A stretch of 64,000 bases of DNA, from NCBI GenBank assembly GCA_905221605.1, contig CAJNDS010002261.1:470287-534286 (forward strand). The letters run 5' to 3'. This DNA comes from Symbiodinium natans (taxonomy: Eukaryota; Sar; Dinophyceae; Suessiales; Symbiodiniaceae). Shown here piece by piece: positions 37,601 through 49,111 of this stretch. The notes under the pieces were generated by a model that searched no databases, had not been told where the DNA came from, and worked only from the letters and a program-made list of their open reading frames with translations. The position numbers and the translations under genes are program-made. Each line of letters opens with the position of its first letter. Positions within the stretch are counted from its first letter, which is position 1.

Positions 37601-39188
37601 AGACCCTGCAGCCAGGTTGCAGAAGAAACGCCTCTTAACCCGATGAAGACCCCAAATTCTAGGCTCAACTTCCCTCCCACTTGCAGGGAAGGCCTTATCA
37701 ACCTTAAGTGTTCTGTGACGGTCTAGTTTCATGCAATCTCCTTTTGGGGCATATGGCTTGCAGAGCTCAGCCCCATTATGCCACGTTTTGGGGCTCAGAG
37801 CTTCTCACCCCAAGCCCCAACACCCATTTGGTGAGCTTTCGGCTCGAGCTGATCAGGAATCATCAGGTTCTGAGCGGTCCTTAAAGTCTTAAAGCCTTCT
37901 ACACCTTCTTCATTGTTTGGAAGCGCTAGGGCAGCTTGGTGCATCGAAGCAAGCAAGCCCCACAGAGTATGGAACGTAGCATGTGAAAGCCCTAAGCCCT
38001 AAACCCTAATTGGGCTTGTGTTTTCTGAGGTATGTTTTCGGGGTTTCCGCCCCAGCGCTCCAACTGACAAAGCATGAGCGCCCCAGTTCGCGTTTGCCCG
38101 CGCCTAAGCAGCCAGATGACGTGCGGGTAAGTATAGGGCTCGTTTCAAATCCTTCATGTGGGGATTTCCAATATGTTGAGGATGCCCCGTATTGCCACTA
38201 TCCTCCTTGGGGTTAGGTTCCTCCTAAACCAAGAATAAGAAAACCGTTTCAAAGACCCAGCAGCACACACCTTCATAATTGGTCATTTAGGGATGGTTCC
38301 ATGTTTTCTGCTTTTGCCCGGTCGGCAGATCGTTGATCGGCACGCCTGTTCTTTGGAGAATACAAGGCCAAAAGCATGTGCTGTTGGGTATGCGAGGCGC
38401 CCATGTTTATCTGGGTTCGTAGCACGAGGATGATTCCATTGGGGGTACATCGGGGGGTACCTCGGTTTTCGAAGCAGGGTGGCGAGTAAGGCTCACCTTT
38501 ACCACGTTTCACGCGTTTTTTTAAGGAAAGACCCTCAGCCCCGGAGAGATGCGAAGCTTCGCGCCCTTTAAGTGGTAGGGCACCAGGCCTTGCAGTTCCT
38601 ACCACCAATAAACCCTCACTCCGCAACCCAGAGCTCAGACACCCACAGGCAAAATCCAGTTTGTAGCTGCCCCGCCCCCGCTCCACCACCCCTCCACCAC
38701 CCCTCCACCACCCCTCCACCACCCCTCCACCACCCCTCCCCCACCCCTCCACCACCCCTCCACCACCCCTCCACCACCCCTCCACCACCCCTCCACCACC
38801 CCTCACCACCCCCTCCCCCCCCCTCACTCCCCCGCGTCCTGAAAAAATCCGAAACGAGTTAAGAAAGGACGAAGGGAGCGGGGTGAGGGTTTTTGAAGCC
38901 CTCATTTGGGGAATATGGGGGGCCCTTACACCCTTCCCTTCCACCCACCATGGGGTTCAAGTCTGAAGCCTAGGTCTTCATGAGTCTTTTGTGGCTGGAG
39001 TCTTCAGGTTTCAGGGCTTCGGGCGACTTTTGCAGGTTTGCAACCTCAATGTCTTAAACGTGTTCAAGGCGTAGACTGAGTTTTGGATCCGGGCCTCCCG
39101 CGGCCTCCCCGGGCCCGGCGCTGTTCCGGACCATCGTATAGACGGCGAACCCCTTTCAAACTTGATGCCGGCTGTTTGAGCACTCAAC
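31665..39188. other. 7.5 kb of repeat-rich DNA with weak exon candidates
   Basis: No gene is firmly identified. Segments that follow AG, stay open and end at a plausible donor are: 33683 onward (IDARSGDHANPLYL), 34307-34377 (ends at GTAAG), 36126 to about 36280 (an open 50-codon stretch), 37012-37068 (DMLKPDSRQQRPGRETP, ends at GTAGGG) and 38056-38126 (LQLTKHERPSSRLPAPK, ends at GTAAGT). Their phases do not chain, so they may be C-terminal kinesin extension exons, parts of another gene, or chance. The rest is CCCTAAA/TTTAGGG-like DNA with poly-G tracts (for example 33256-33270). Confidence 0.35.
38688..38822. repeat. (CCACCACCCCT)n 11-bp tandem repeat
   Basis: About 12 copies of an 11-bp unit. 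A 223-codon minus-strand frame and a 96-codon plus-strand frame run through it because 11-bp units without stops stay open; neither is a gene. Confidence 0.95.
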
Positions 39189-42100
39189 ATGGAAACTCCA
39201 GGTGCTTCCTTCAACGTGCGGAGCGGAGCCCTGCCCGACTTCTGCGAGGTGGCTTTTATGGGCCTAGAAGTAGGTTTAGGGTTTAGGGTTTGAAGGTTTA
39301 GGAATGTGAAGTTTTAGGGTTTGAAGGTTCAGGTTTAGGGTCTAGGGACCTGGACTTCGCCAAACCTACAATAACTTCAGATGGAAAAAAGCAGGGAGTA
39401 AACTGCAACATATGTAGTACCCTAAACCCTAAACCCTAAACCCTAAACCCTTAACCCTGAACCCTAAACCCTAAACCCTAAACCCATTCAAGTCTTCGAA
39501 GTATCTTCTGGGGGCCTTGCCCAGCGCTTTGGGCTTTGTGCGTCTCATGCGCGGGCTTAGGGATGAATTAATGTAATTCATGTAGGGGTCGGAATATTTA
39601 CTAGTATTATTACCTCATGGTTAGAAAAATGCTCTAAACCCCCAAAACCCTATTCTAATTATGAAGGCCCCTACAGTAGCCGCTTTCGGGGGAGGGGGGG
39701 GGAGGGGCGTTTAAGGCTTACAGTTGTGCCGCAAGCCCGGGGTCCTGAACCCGAAGCCCTCAGTGCAGAGCTGAGGGGGCTTTGTGGGTTTAGGGTGGGA
39801 AGCACTCAGCACGCATCTGCGTGGCATCTTGGGATGTTACCCCTTATAATAACAGTCCTTGACAGGGATGATGGTACTCCCGATGAGAATCCCTATTAAA
39901 GACTGTTAGTTTAAGGGGGAACATCCCAAGTGGCATCCCAAAAACGACGCTTCCAGGATGCCAACATCTTGACATACCGATGGGGTCTGTTCTATTTTGG
40001 GCTCAGCGTTCTCAGTACTAGCGGGTAATGTTCAGTGTTGGCAGGTATTGGTTGAGGGTGACTCCGTAGTTGAATCCTAAATATTATGAGCCTTGAATTT
40101 AAGCCTTACGGTTTCTAGTTTACAGGGTTGAACTATGAGGTTTAAGGAGGTCAAATTTGTACATGTTGGGGCCTTGTGGCTCGCCTCTCAAGACCCTAAA
40201 CTCTAAGCCCTATTCATCCAAGCCCCCCCCCCCCCCCCCCTGCACCAACATTTCGAGCAGGCTGCCGGCAACATCGTCAGCCACGCCGGCCACGCTGGTC
40301 CTGTTTGCGTCACGGGGACTGGGGCCTAGGGTTCAGGAGAGTTTTGGCTTTTGAGCCACGGGCCGCAACCCCTGAAGCCCGAAACGACCGAAGATCCTGC
40401 CGTTCTGATCACGCCCCAAACCCTCAACTCTAAAGGTCAACCAAAGGTTCGGGGTTTCGAGTTGACTAGAGGGGGATCTAGAACACATGCTGCATTTCTA
40501 TGGGTCCTAGTCCCTATATAACCCTAGGAACCCACAAAACCTTAAATTTTTCATAAGGGTCCCCAAATCCCCCCTAGTTGAATCTGCCGCTTTCATGCAT
40601 ACAGCTTTTGGGCTGCACGCAGGGTTTAGGGTTTAGGGTTTAGGGTTTAGGGTTATGCATAGCTACCGAGCTCCTAGAGCTGAAAGACCTTGGGCATGGG
40701 AGGTAAACTGTCACCTTATAGTCCCCTGGAAGGAATTGCTTGGTAGCCCAGTGGTGCCCTTTTCCCCGTTTTTGGTTCAAACCTCCCCAAAAAAGTAACA
40801 ACCTCAAAAAGGGGTACCCTTATTCTCTGACGATTACTGGGCTACCAAGATTATCTTTTGTTGTTGTTGTTTTCGTACCAACCAAGGGCGCATGAACGCC
40901 AGTTGCTTGCGTCAGCGGCTCTGTAATCTCGACACACGCGTACCGCCCCTCTACCCTCCAAAGAGCTTTTCCCTTGGGGTTTTGGGGCTTATGTTCTCAG
41001 GTGCAAGTTGTGGGGAATTCTGGGGCCTTAGGGTTTAGGGTCTATAGGGGGTTTTGGGTTTAGGGGGTTTTTGGTTTTTGTTTCTGTTGACCTGGCAGGT
41101 GGTGAGGCCCACTGCCGCAGCTTCGGCGTGCATCGCGAGATCGGCCGTGGCCCCAGTCAGCAGTTGGACCACAGATGGTTTGTGGATTCGCTTGGGGTCT
41201 GTTTTTTTTTTTTGGGGGGGGGGGGGGAGTTTTACGGGGTTTCTCTTTGAGGTTTTTTAGGGGGGGTGTCCCTTTTGCGGTCCTTTAGGGGGTGTTAGGG
41301 GGGTTTAGGGGGTTCTCTTTAGTCACCCCCAGAGAGTCCCGCCGATCGCCCTGACATCCCCACGGAGATTCCTGCCGAGTATCCCTGGAGTGCCCACCTT
41401 CAAAGAATTTCCCGTGTGAGTCCAGCAGGCTGCGGCGAAGTATCCATAATAACCTGTCCGAAAGGACAGGAGGGTGCTCATATCGGGCAGCTGCAAGGGT
41501 GCTAGGGTCTTGAGGGCCTTATTTGTTTGAAAGGCTTGTTTAGCAGTTCGTGCAAGGTTGCTGTGTGTTTAGAGTTCGACTGGGGTGCAGCTTGCAGGGT
41601 GTGACGATATTTTGCACGGGTTCAGGGTTTTAAGTTCAAGATCTGCTTCTGCACATCGTCGCAGGTTGGGCCAGGCAAGTCTCCAATGAGGCACGAGTGG
41701 AGGGTTGAAGTTGAGGGTTTAGGTGCCCCAAATGCCCCCGCATCTCGAAACGTAGGCCCTGGCCCCGACACCCCCAACCAGGAACATCCAGAGAAACCGA
41801 ACCCTGAACCGCAGCACCTCCCGAAACTTGATCCCAGAACATGGCCAGTTCTTAAAATGTGTGGCCATTTTTTGGAGTAGGCCGGCGGTTTGAACCGAGA
41901 GGGTCTGGACAGGTTTAGGGTGTGGGGTGCGAAGGAGAGACCATGCTGACAAGGCGAAGAAGGGCCTCCTCTGTCTTCCAGGCCCCAAACCCCGAAACCT
42001 TTCATCCTTCAACCCTCAGCCCTAAACGAGGCAGCGATACGAAGTTAGCCAACAACAATCAGGTGGATCTCCAGAGCTGATCCGAGGTTTCGCCCAGTTC

Positions 42101-45100
42101 GACAAGCGTTGATGCGAATGGCAGTTTGTTTGAGCCCTGAATCTGAAACTTTTCGCTTTTAGTAGGGTAGGGTTTACGGTGCAGGGTTTTGGATTGAATC
42201 TACTGTCACACCCCTATACAAACACGGATCAAGGGAGCGGCAAGAAACAGCTGAAACTGCAACCATGCTGACCTCTACCCTGAAGGTTTACGTGGAGGGT
42301 CCATAGGGGTTTCAGGGCTTCGGGTTAAGAGCTCAGCGAACTGTACGCGGCCCCCTCCACAGGCGCAGAACTTGTTCATGGTGGTTCAGGACGCGGGCGC
42401 AGGGTGTTGACGAGGTTTGCTACACCCCAAACCCTGCACACAGAGCTCCGGGTGCTTCTTGGTAGAGTTCGGTTCCCATGGACTCGGCCCCAAACCCCTT
42501 AAATCCTGTACCGCCCTAAGTCCCCATGAGACTTAGGAGTGGGAGTCGGCGCCTGCCCTAGAGGAGCATGTGAGGCCGGCCGGGATCCCCCTGTTGTATT
42601 GCTGTTTTGTTTTTTTTAATTTTTTCTCTTGTTCTTTTGCTCGACATTCGTGGTGGTAGTATGCGATTGCTACGTCTACTCCCAAACCCTAAACCCTGAG
42701 GACTCACTAGCCACCCTGCGCCTCCTTGGCAGCATTCCGCTCTTGGCTCAGATCTCCGGCGGCCATGGAGTTCGATCGCCAGCTCAAGGATGGCAACATG
42801 CTAGGCCACTTTCTTCGGAGCGAGTACTGGCAAATGTTGTGGGTTTAGGGTTTGCGGCGCCAGTGGAAAACAAAACTTGTTTACGGGTTTGTCGCTGGTT
42901 GGAGAGGTTTTCGGTGGTTCTAAGGAGTACGGAACAGGTTCACAGATCCGAGGGTGGTTGAACGTGGCTGATTTGCCTTCGATTCAAATCGTTCGTCTCC
43001 CAACACACAATGGACAACCTCTGCCTGGGTCTGTGCGTGCCTCGCTTATGTCTTGAAGGTGACGGCGCGTAGATCTCAGGCAGATTTGACAATCGCAGTT
43101 GGGGCAAGAAACGATGTACAGGCTGTGCCCGGATCGATGCAGTTACCAAGCATTCATACTCACAGCTATACACCCTGTAAGCCTGTGAGCCCTAGGAGCC
43201 CTGTAAACCCGTAAAGGCCCCCTAGAAGCCTTCTTAACCCCATCAACACGTTCTGCCATCAAACCGTCAGCTGCGGCGCCGAACCTGACCCTCTTCGGTC
43301 CAGACCTTTCTGCCCTGTGCCCAGCAACGTGCAGTTCGGGTTTGGGAAGGGATGGGTGTTTTTTTTTTTTGGGGGGGGGGGGGGGGAGGGAGGGACCTTC
43401 ACAGGGTTTTTTGGCAGGTGTTTGTTGGATAGACAGTGGGGTTCCAGGCTCTGTAGTTTCGTTCCGGGGGGTTTTCGGAATGGTTTATGGGAATTTCGGC
43501 CTTTGGGGCTCAAGGGCGTTTGATGTTTAAGAAGAGGGCTTTTAACAGCATTGTAAGGGATTTGGGGTTGTGGGTTGTAGGGTTTGGGGCTTAAGGGTTT
43601 CGGGTGTCGGGGGCTGCTCAATAGTTGAGGGGTTCTAAGGCCTCTAAACCCCCAAAGCCCTCATTGGCTTCGTCATGTCGAGGATGTAGGGGTGGTCGAA
43701 GTGCTGGGGTTTAGGCTTGAGGGGTTGCGCTGTACCTCAACTTGCTTGGTATGTTTGCATGCGCTGGCGCCTTCGCATGGCGTGTAGCGCAGGACAGTGC
43801 ACATACTGCAGGATTTAGGGTCTGGGTCCTAGGCTCCTCCTGTTCTCGCAGGTCGGGACCGCAACTAATCCGTAAGCCCCACACCCTGACCACATGTTCC
43901 ATTTCTTTCTTTATAGGCCCCTGGTTATAGAGGGTTGGCCTCAATCTACAGGCCATAAGCCGTAAAACGCGCGCAGCCCTGAGGTCGCAGATTTGAGGAG
44001 GATGGCCGCCGAGGTGCCAACGCTATTAGGGCCAGGGCTAGGGCTTTGCCTTTAGGTCTTCTTTGGTTTTAGCTAACGTCCCAGATTGCGGCCCCGAAGG
44101 TTTCGGCAGGTTTCCGGGTTTTGAGCCCTTCTGGGGGGGGTACTTCCGTCACTTTGAGCCTCTTCCAAATTCTCGGTCTCCACCTTGACCGTACCCTTAA
44201 CCCGGCCCCGAAATCCTTCACCCATTAGTCTTACATCGGGCTCCGCATTGACTGCACCCTGAACCCGAAGCTGTCGTCGCAGCCCCAAAATCCTTCACCC
44301 ATCAGTCCCAGATCTTATCTTCTGGGGGAGGCGTAAGTCCGTGACTTTAAGCCTCCTGCAGATCCTCGGGCTCCACGTTGACTGTACCCTTACCCCGAAA
44401 CCGTAGTCTTCACCGACCCTTTTGGCGATGGTTTTGCGCTGGCTTTCCTTGTGGCCTCTGGGTTTAGGCACTGTCTAAAAGGCTTTTTTCTCAGGGGTTA
44501 CGGTTCCCATAATCCTTTGCCAACAAGCCGAAGCCCCCAACTCTAAAACTCTGGAGCCCCAAGCCCCAAACTTCTACAGGTTGAGTGTTCCGAGTCTTAG
44601 GCCTTGTCAACCCTGGAAACACAAAACGGCAACCTCTGACAAACGCACGTCCATTTCGTGGAAAACACATCGCTGTGCGTGTTTTCGTGTGAAATCAGGC
44701 TCGAAAAGCACGCACTTTTTTGGGTGCCATGCGCGCGCGCGCGCGCGCGCGCGCGCGCGCGCGCGCGCGCGTCTCGAATGCGTCCCTGTGCGCAGTGTTT
44801 TCACGCTCGCCAGCACCGAGCCCATGGTGGCAGTGGTCGAATGCAACACGCAAAGACCTCGAGTTGTTTCGCGTGTGTCTGTATCCGACTGCAACAAGAG
44901 ACGTGCCAAACGCGCGGGGTCGCAATCCAACGCGTTGCCTTTGGAGTTTAGGGAATTTAGGGTTCAGGGGTTTTATCCGAAAAGCCCCAGAGCTTACGGT
45001 AAAGACATCTCCCTCAAGCAACGTGGGAACCTCGGCTTCAGCCGTGGGCTGAAGCCCAGAAGGCCCGAACCCCCAAACCCCAAAACCTCTTGAGGGTTTG

Positions 45101-46220
45101 TGAGGGTTTAGGGTTCACCCTAAGCCCTAAACCTAAACCCTAGACCCTAGACCCTAAACCCTAAACCCTAGATCCTAAACCCTAAACCCTAGACTGAAAC
45201 CTCGACACCCCCACATCGAACCTGGGCTGCGCTTCGGCATGAGTTGTGCTTGACCCTGACACCCAAACTGAACCCTGAACCCTAAATCCCGGAAGCCTGA
45301 AAGGCTCGCGCGGCAGGGGCTCGAGACTCAGAAGTTCCGGCCATCAGGAGCCCTGAGCCTTCAGCTTGTGGTCGGCTAGCCTTTGGGAGGCGGTCCATGC
45401 CCTGATCAAGCCTTGCATTCAAACCCTGTAAGGTTCAAAGTCTTCTGCCATCTCATCTCCTGTAGCAAAATGAGCCATTATTCGGGAAGAGTTTTTCAAT
45501 AAACGAGGGGGTTCTTTTGGGGGAACCCTCCAAGCCCTTGAGCATTCCCACTTTGCTCAGGGCCAAGAGATGTCGCCGATTTCAGAGGAGGCAGGGCAAG
45601 AGGAGGGTTTAGGGGTTCGGGTTTAGGGTTTAGTCCTGGAACTCAAGGTTGGGGGTGGGGGCCTTTTGAACACAGCCTGTGCAGGTCCAGGGGCTCAGGG
45701 CTCAGGAAGTGTAGGGCTCAGGGCTTGGGGCTGCGATCTCAACGATGTGTACCAAGAAGCACAAAATAAAGGAAACGAAAGAAGACCCTGTAGTTGCCTT
45801 GACTCCAAAGGGCACCGTATCTTAAGCACAATAGTCCGAGACCTCTCAAAACGACGCCAACGAGAACCGCTTTACCTTTACCTGTGCATAGGCCTGGCCT
45901 GTCCGCCCCCACCGTAGGCCCCTATGCGGGCTCTACCCGACCCTGCCACAAACCCTATCGGACAGGCACTCCCTGCCTCTGCCATAGGCCCTGTACAGGC
46001 CCTACCCGACTCTGGGCACCACATTTCCTTTGAACTCAGGGACGTTGCTGCTGACTCTGAAAAACATTGCGACGCCTGAGCCCAAAACCTGTAGGGTACT
46101 TCAGAGGTTGGTGTGCGATTTAAACCCTTCGCGGAGGCTCCGACCACATCTTCTGGCTACGGTGGTGAACAGCGAGGTCTGGGCCCGGGCCATTGAGGGC
46201 TGCGGGCTGATTCCCGAAAC
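39189..46220 (+). CDS. Unrecognised multi-exon protein
   Basis: First exon 39189-39248 starts with ATG (METPGASFNVRSGALPD) and ends GAG|GTGGCT. Next: 40261-40308 (AAGNIVSHAGHAGPVC), 41099-41177 (VVRPTAAASACIARSAVAP), 41333-41413 (DIPTEIPAEYPWSAHLQRIS), 42075-42105 (QLIRGFAQFD), 42234-42258 (KERQETAET), 42363-42403 (AQNLFMVVQDAGA), 42752-42835 (SPAAMEFDRQLKDGNMLGHF), 43271-43328, 43984-44013 (VADLRRMAAE). Every junction closes in phase with GT or GC donors, which is strong evidence of a real gene. Probable later exons are 45561-45606 (GQEMSPISEEAGQEE) and 46040 to about 46200 (GTLLLTLKNIATPEPK...VVNSEVWARAIEGCG). The product is helical and soluble-looking; I do not recognise a family. The 3' end is unknown; an exon near 47640 (TVVTETDAMLDCK) may belong to it. 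Confidence 0.6.
39418..39486. repeat. Interstitial (CCCTAAA)n array
   Basis: Nine to ten heptamers, C-rich orientation, in the first intron of the unrecognised gene starting at 39189. Confidence 0.9.
39831..39927. mobile_element. 97-bp MITE-like element with 27-bp imperfect terminal inverted repeats
   Basis: The left end begins GGGATGTTACCCCTTATA and the right end finishes TTAAGGGGGAACATCCC. The reverse complement of the right end matches the left over about 27 bp with about four mismatches, both arms ending in AACAGTC/GACTGTT. It lies in an intron. Related fragments occur near 25900-26010, 33800 and 47290. No transposase is encoded in the window. The flanks share a GTGGCATC phrase, but a clear target-site duplication is not evident. 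Confidence 0.6.
40464..40584. mobile_element. Possible foldback element (short inverted ends)
   Basis: The ends GACTAGAGGGGGAT and ATCCCCCCTAGTTG are inverted repeats of about 13 bp with two mismatches, enclosing about 95 bp of A/T-rich DNA. It lies in an intron of the gene starting at 39189. Length and structure would suit a MITE, but only one copy is evident. Confidence 0.3.
44733..44771. repeat. (GC)n dinucleotide tract
   Basis: About 19 GC units, potentially Z-DNA-forming. The open Arg-Ala frames over it on both strands are artefacts. Confidence 0.95.
45119..45194. repeat. CCCTAAA/CCCTAGA interstitial array
   Basis: Telomere-like heptamers with CCCTAGA variants, immediately after a short TTTAGGG-orientation phrase, so this is an intron-internal point where the repeat orientation switches. 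Confidence 0.9.
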
Positions 46221-47396
46221 CAGGATTCCCAACCCAGAGGCCCAACTTCCCCCTTAAACTCCAATCCTCGAAGCCCACGGCCCGAGGCCAGCAGTGCCCT
46301 TTTCTCTCCCTTTTTGTCAGATATTTGGGGTCTCCTGTTCTCTCCTCGAATACCTAGGATCCCGGAACCCCAAAACCCTAAGCCCTCCAGCCGCTTGCAG
46401 GCTACATGCGAGGAACTGAGTCCCGCCGGCCAGCTGCGAAGGCGGCAGCGGGCTTGAGGGTTTTGGGCTTTCAGGGTGTAGGAGCTGAGCCGCTGGCCCC
46501 TTTGAACGGCAGTAATTCCCCAAAAGGGTCTCCTGAGGACGTAGGTAGGGTTTAGGGTTGATGCTTATAGTCACTAGTGTTCGAGTTTTACTGTTCTTGT
46601 GGTTGTTGACACGTTGTGTTCATTTTTGGTGTTATGGTTCTTGTTATTGTTGTTGCTGTAGCTCTTGGCCTGTGGAGCTCTAGGAGTGTTTGAGAGTGCT
46701 CTCAGGGTGCTCTTAGAATGCTATTGAAGTGGTTTTGACGGTGTAGTTTGTCTTCCGCGTCTCTTATGGTTCTTGACACTTCTCCACACCCGGCCCTTGC
46801 TGAATTCAGCCCGCAATCTTCCTACGCCTAAGCCAAGTATCTCCCCCTAAACCCCATAAGCCCCCGAACCCCTAACCCCCTAAACCCAATCAACCCTGTA
46901 ACCCCCTAAACCCAATCAACCCTGTAAACCCTGCAAACCCTGTAAACCCTAAACCCCCCGAAGCCCTAAGCCTAAACCCTAAATCCCAAAGCCTAACCCC
47001 TAAACCCCATAGCCCTCAACCCCCCTAAGCCCTAAACCCATTTAACCCTACACCCGGAGCGTCGGACCCCAGCCGTTTCGGAGGAGCATGCTGCCCGAAA
47101 CAGTCGGAGTGGGCCGGCCTGGAAGTGATCGGACTTTTGGGGTTTAGGGGAAGTTTGGGGGGTTTCGGGCTTTTAGGAGGTTTAGGGTTTGGGGTTTTAG
47201 GGTTTCGGGTTTAGGGGACAGTTTGGGGGTTCAGGGATTTAGGGGTTTAGGACTTATGCACGAAGCCCTTAGTTGAACTAATTCTAGGAAAGCCTTGGGG
47301 TGTTCCCCCTTATACTACTTAGGGCTAAATAGCGTTAATTTTTTAATTTTTTGCATGTTGTGCTGTGTCAGAATATTAATAGTATTATATATGTTT

Positions 47397-47496
47397 AAAC
47401 CCTAAACCCTAAACCTAAGCCCTAAACCCTAAACCCTAAACCTTAAACCCTAAACCCTAAACCCTAAACCCTAAACCCTAAACCCTAAACCCTAAG
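47397..47496. repeat. Interstitial (CCCTAAA)n array
   Basis: About 13 heptamers with a few variants, the last long telomere-like array before the compact region of the window. Confidence 0.95.
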
Positions 47497-48054
47497 CCTC
47501 CTGTGTGAGCCCAAGCAATGCTTCAAAAGAGAATCAGTACGATTGCCGTCGCCCGATGTTGTGACTTTAGAGCGATTCAAGTTATCCCGATAATAAGGTT
47601 CGCCCGAAGCCCCGAAGCCTCTTGTGGCCCAGAAGCCCCCTCCCTTTCTCTGACTGTGGTGACCGAGACCGATGCGATGCTCGACTGCAAGGTTTAGGGT
47701 TACGGTTTAGGGTTAGTTCAGGGTTGCCGAAGCTCCCCAACCACAGGTCCTGCTCCCCCTTAAAGACCAAAAGAGCCCTATAACAAATACACCCCTGGCC
47801 CTTCGAACCAAGCCCGACCTGTTATTCGCACGTAGTACATAGTCCTAGTACATAGTCCGAACAGGCCTGTTTCAGAACCAGGACCAAGCCCGACCTGAAA
47901 AGTCCGAACAGACCCCTTTAAACTTAGTACCAAGCCCGACCGGTTTGTCTAGCCCTTAAACCGTTAACCCCGAACCCTAACTAATCCGCCCAGGCGCCAT
48001 GTCCGATTGCTGCCAGGACCCGCAGGTGTGGTGGCGAGCTACTGGAGATGAGGT

Positions 48055-48290
48055 GCTGGGCCCGAAAGGGACCATGTGGCCCGAAAGGGCTTGAGGCTGT
48101 CCGTTGAGGACGCCTTTGGGGCTGGGGCTGTTCGAAAGAATGCCCCAGCCTCTTGCCCGATGAGGGCTGGGGCCGTCCGTTCACTGAGGATGGCCCCAAA
48201 CCCCCCCTTTTCTGGGGGCCCGGTAATCTAGTCTAACCTGTAACTAGGCGGCCCGAGAAGGGTCCTGCAGCCCGAAAGGGCGGCCACTTT
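48055..48290. repeat. Recurrent CCCGAAAGGG mini-hairpins
   Basis: Three or four copies of the stem-loop phrase CCCGAAAGGG (or one-mismatch forms) occur here, near 48062, 48079, 48250 and 48272, each able to fold with a GAAA loop. A related GCCGAAAGGG phrase recurs near 48915. The segment also repeats a GGCTGTCCGTT phrase. Function is unknown; it may be a structured noncoding RNA or just a local duplication. Confidence 0.4.
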
Positions 48291-49111
48291 GACTGATGAC
48301 TCGGTCATTGTGTAAAGGCTCAAGGCTCGCCCGTAGTGAAAAAATAGGACCGTTGAGGCTCGCATACTAACTAGCGCCATTTTAGGCTGTCTAAAGGCCC
48401 AGAGGAAGTGCGTGATCCGAAAGAGCGGTGGAGAACGAAAGAGAAATGAGATTGTCTGATGAAGACCCGCTCTAGATCACGCTTAGGTGTCCAAAGTAGG
48501 TCGGACGCAGAATGCTCGACTCGGATACTGCGTGGTGGTGCGTGCCCTTCTCCGTGATGCCAGTGCCCGAATGGCTCCCTGACACAGGGGGTGGGACCGT
48601 GCTTGCACGTCCCGGCATTGTCACTCGGGGTCGGAAAATCGCATCTCCCAGAAGCCCGACTCGAGTTCTGAATCCTGGCCGAAACGGAATGTAACGATAG
48701 GCGAATGCTGCCCAGCCCCCTTGTGCTGCCCGACTGAGGCTGTTTGGAGGACCGACCTCTGACCCTGACCGTCGTTTTGGCCCGCAACCCTAAGGCCCTA
48801 ATTTAATAGGGTTCATGAAAGACAGTGTAATAAGTTTTAAAACTGAAAGACTGTCCAATAAGTTTTAAGATAGGTTTAGGGGTTGACGGGCAGTGGTCAG
48901 CTGGTTGCTGTCACGCCGAAAGGGACACAGGAGATCGAAGGGCATTCAACCAAAGTATTGCAGTCAGAGAGATAGACAGCTCGGCCTTGAGTGCATCGCA
49001 GGGTCAGCTGATTGAGTTAAAGTTGGCAGAGACAGCTTGACTGTAAACGGACCGAAACCCTAAACCTGGACCTTAAGCCATAATGAGGCTCTTTAAGGTC
49101 TGCGTGTACAT

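Noticed and set aside
38273-38944. 223-codon minus-strand open frame, one of the longest in the window
   Set aside because: It is driven by the 11-bp CCACCACCCCT repeat, encoding Gly/Trp/Val repeats, and has no recognisable domain or splice context.
44601-45093. 170-codon plus-strand frame and its overlapping shadows
   Set aside because: Runs through the (GC)n tract in several frames on both strands; no conserved feature.
48280-48480. Hammerhead ribozyme suggested by CTGATGA and CGAAA phrases
   Set aside because: The core elements are present only singly or in the wrong order, with no closing stems.
48371-48787. 138-codon minus-strand open frame
   Set aside because: No recognisable domain and no supporting context; it begins in a repeat-like CCCGAAA region.
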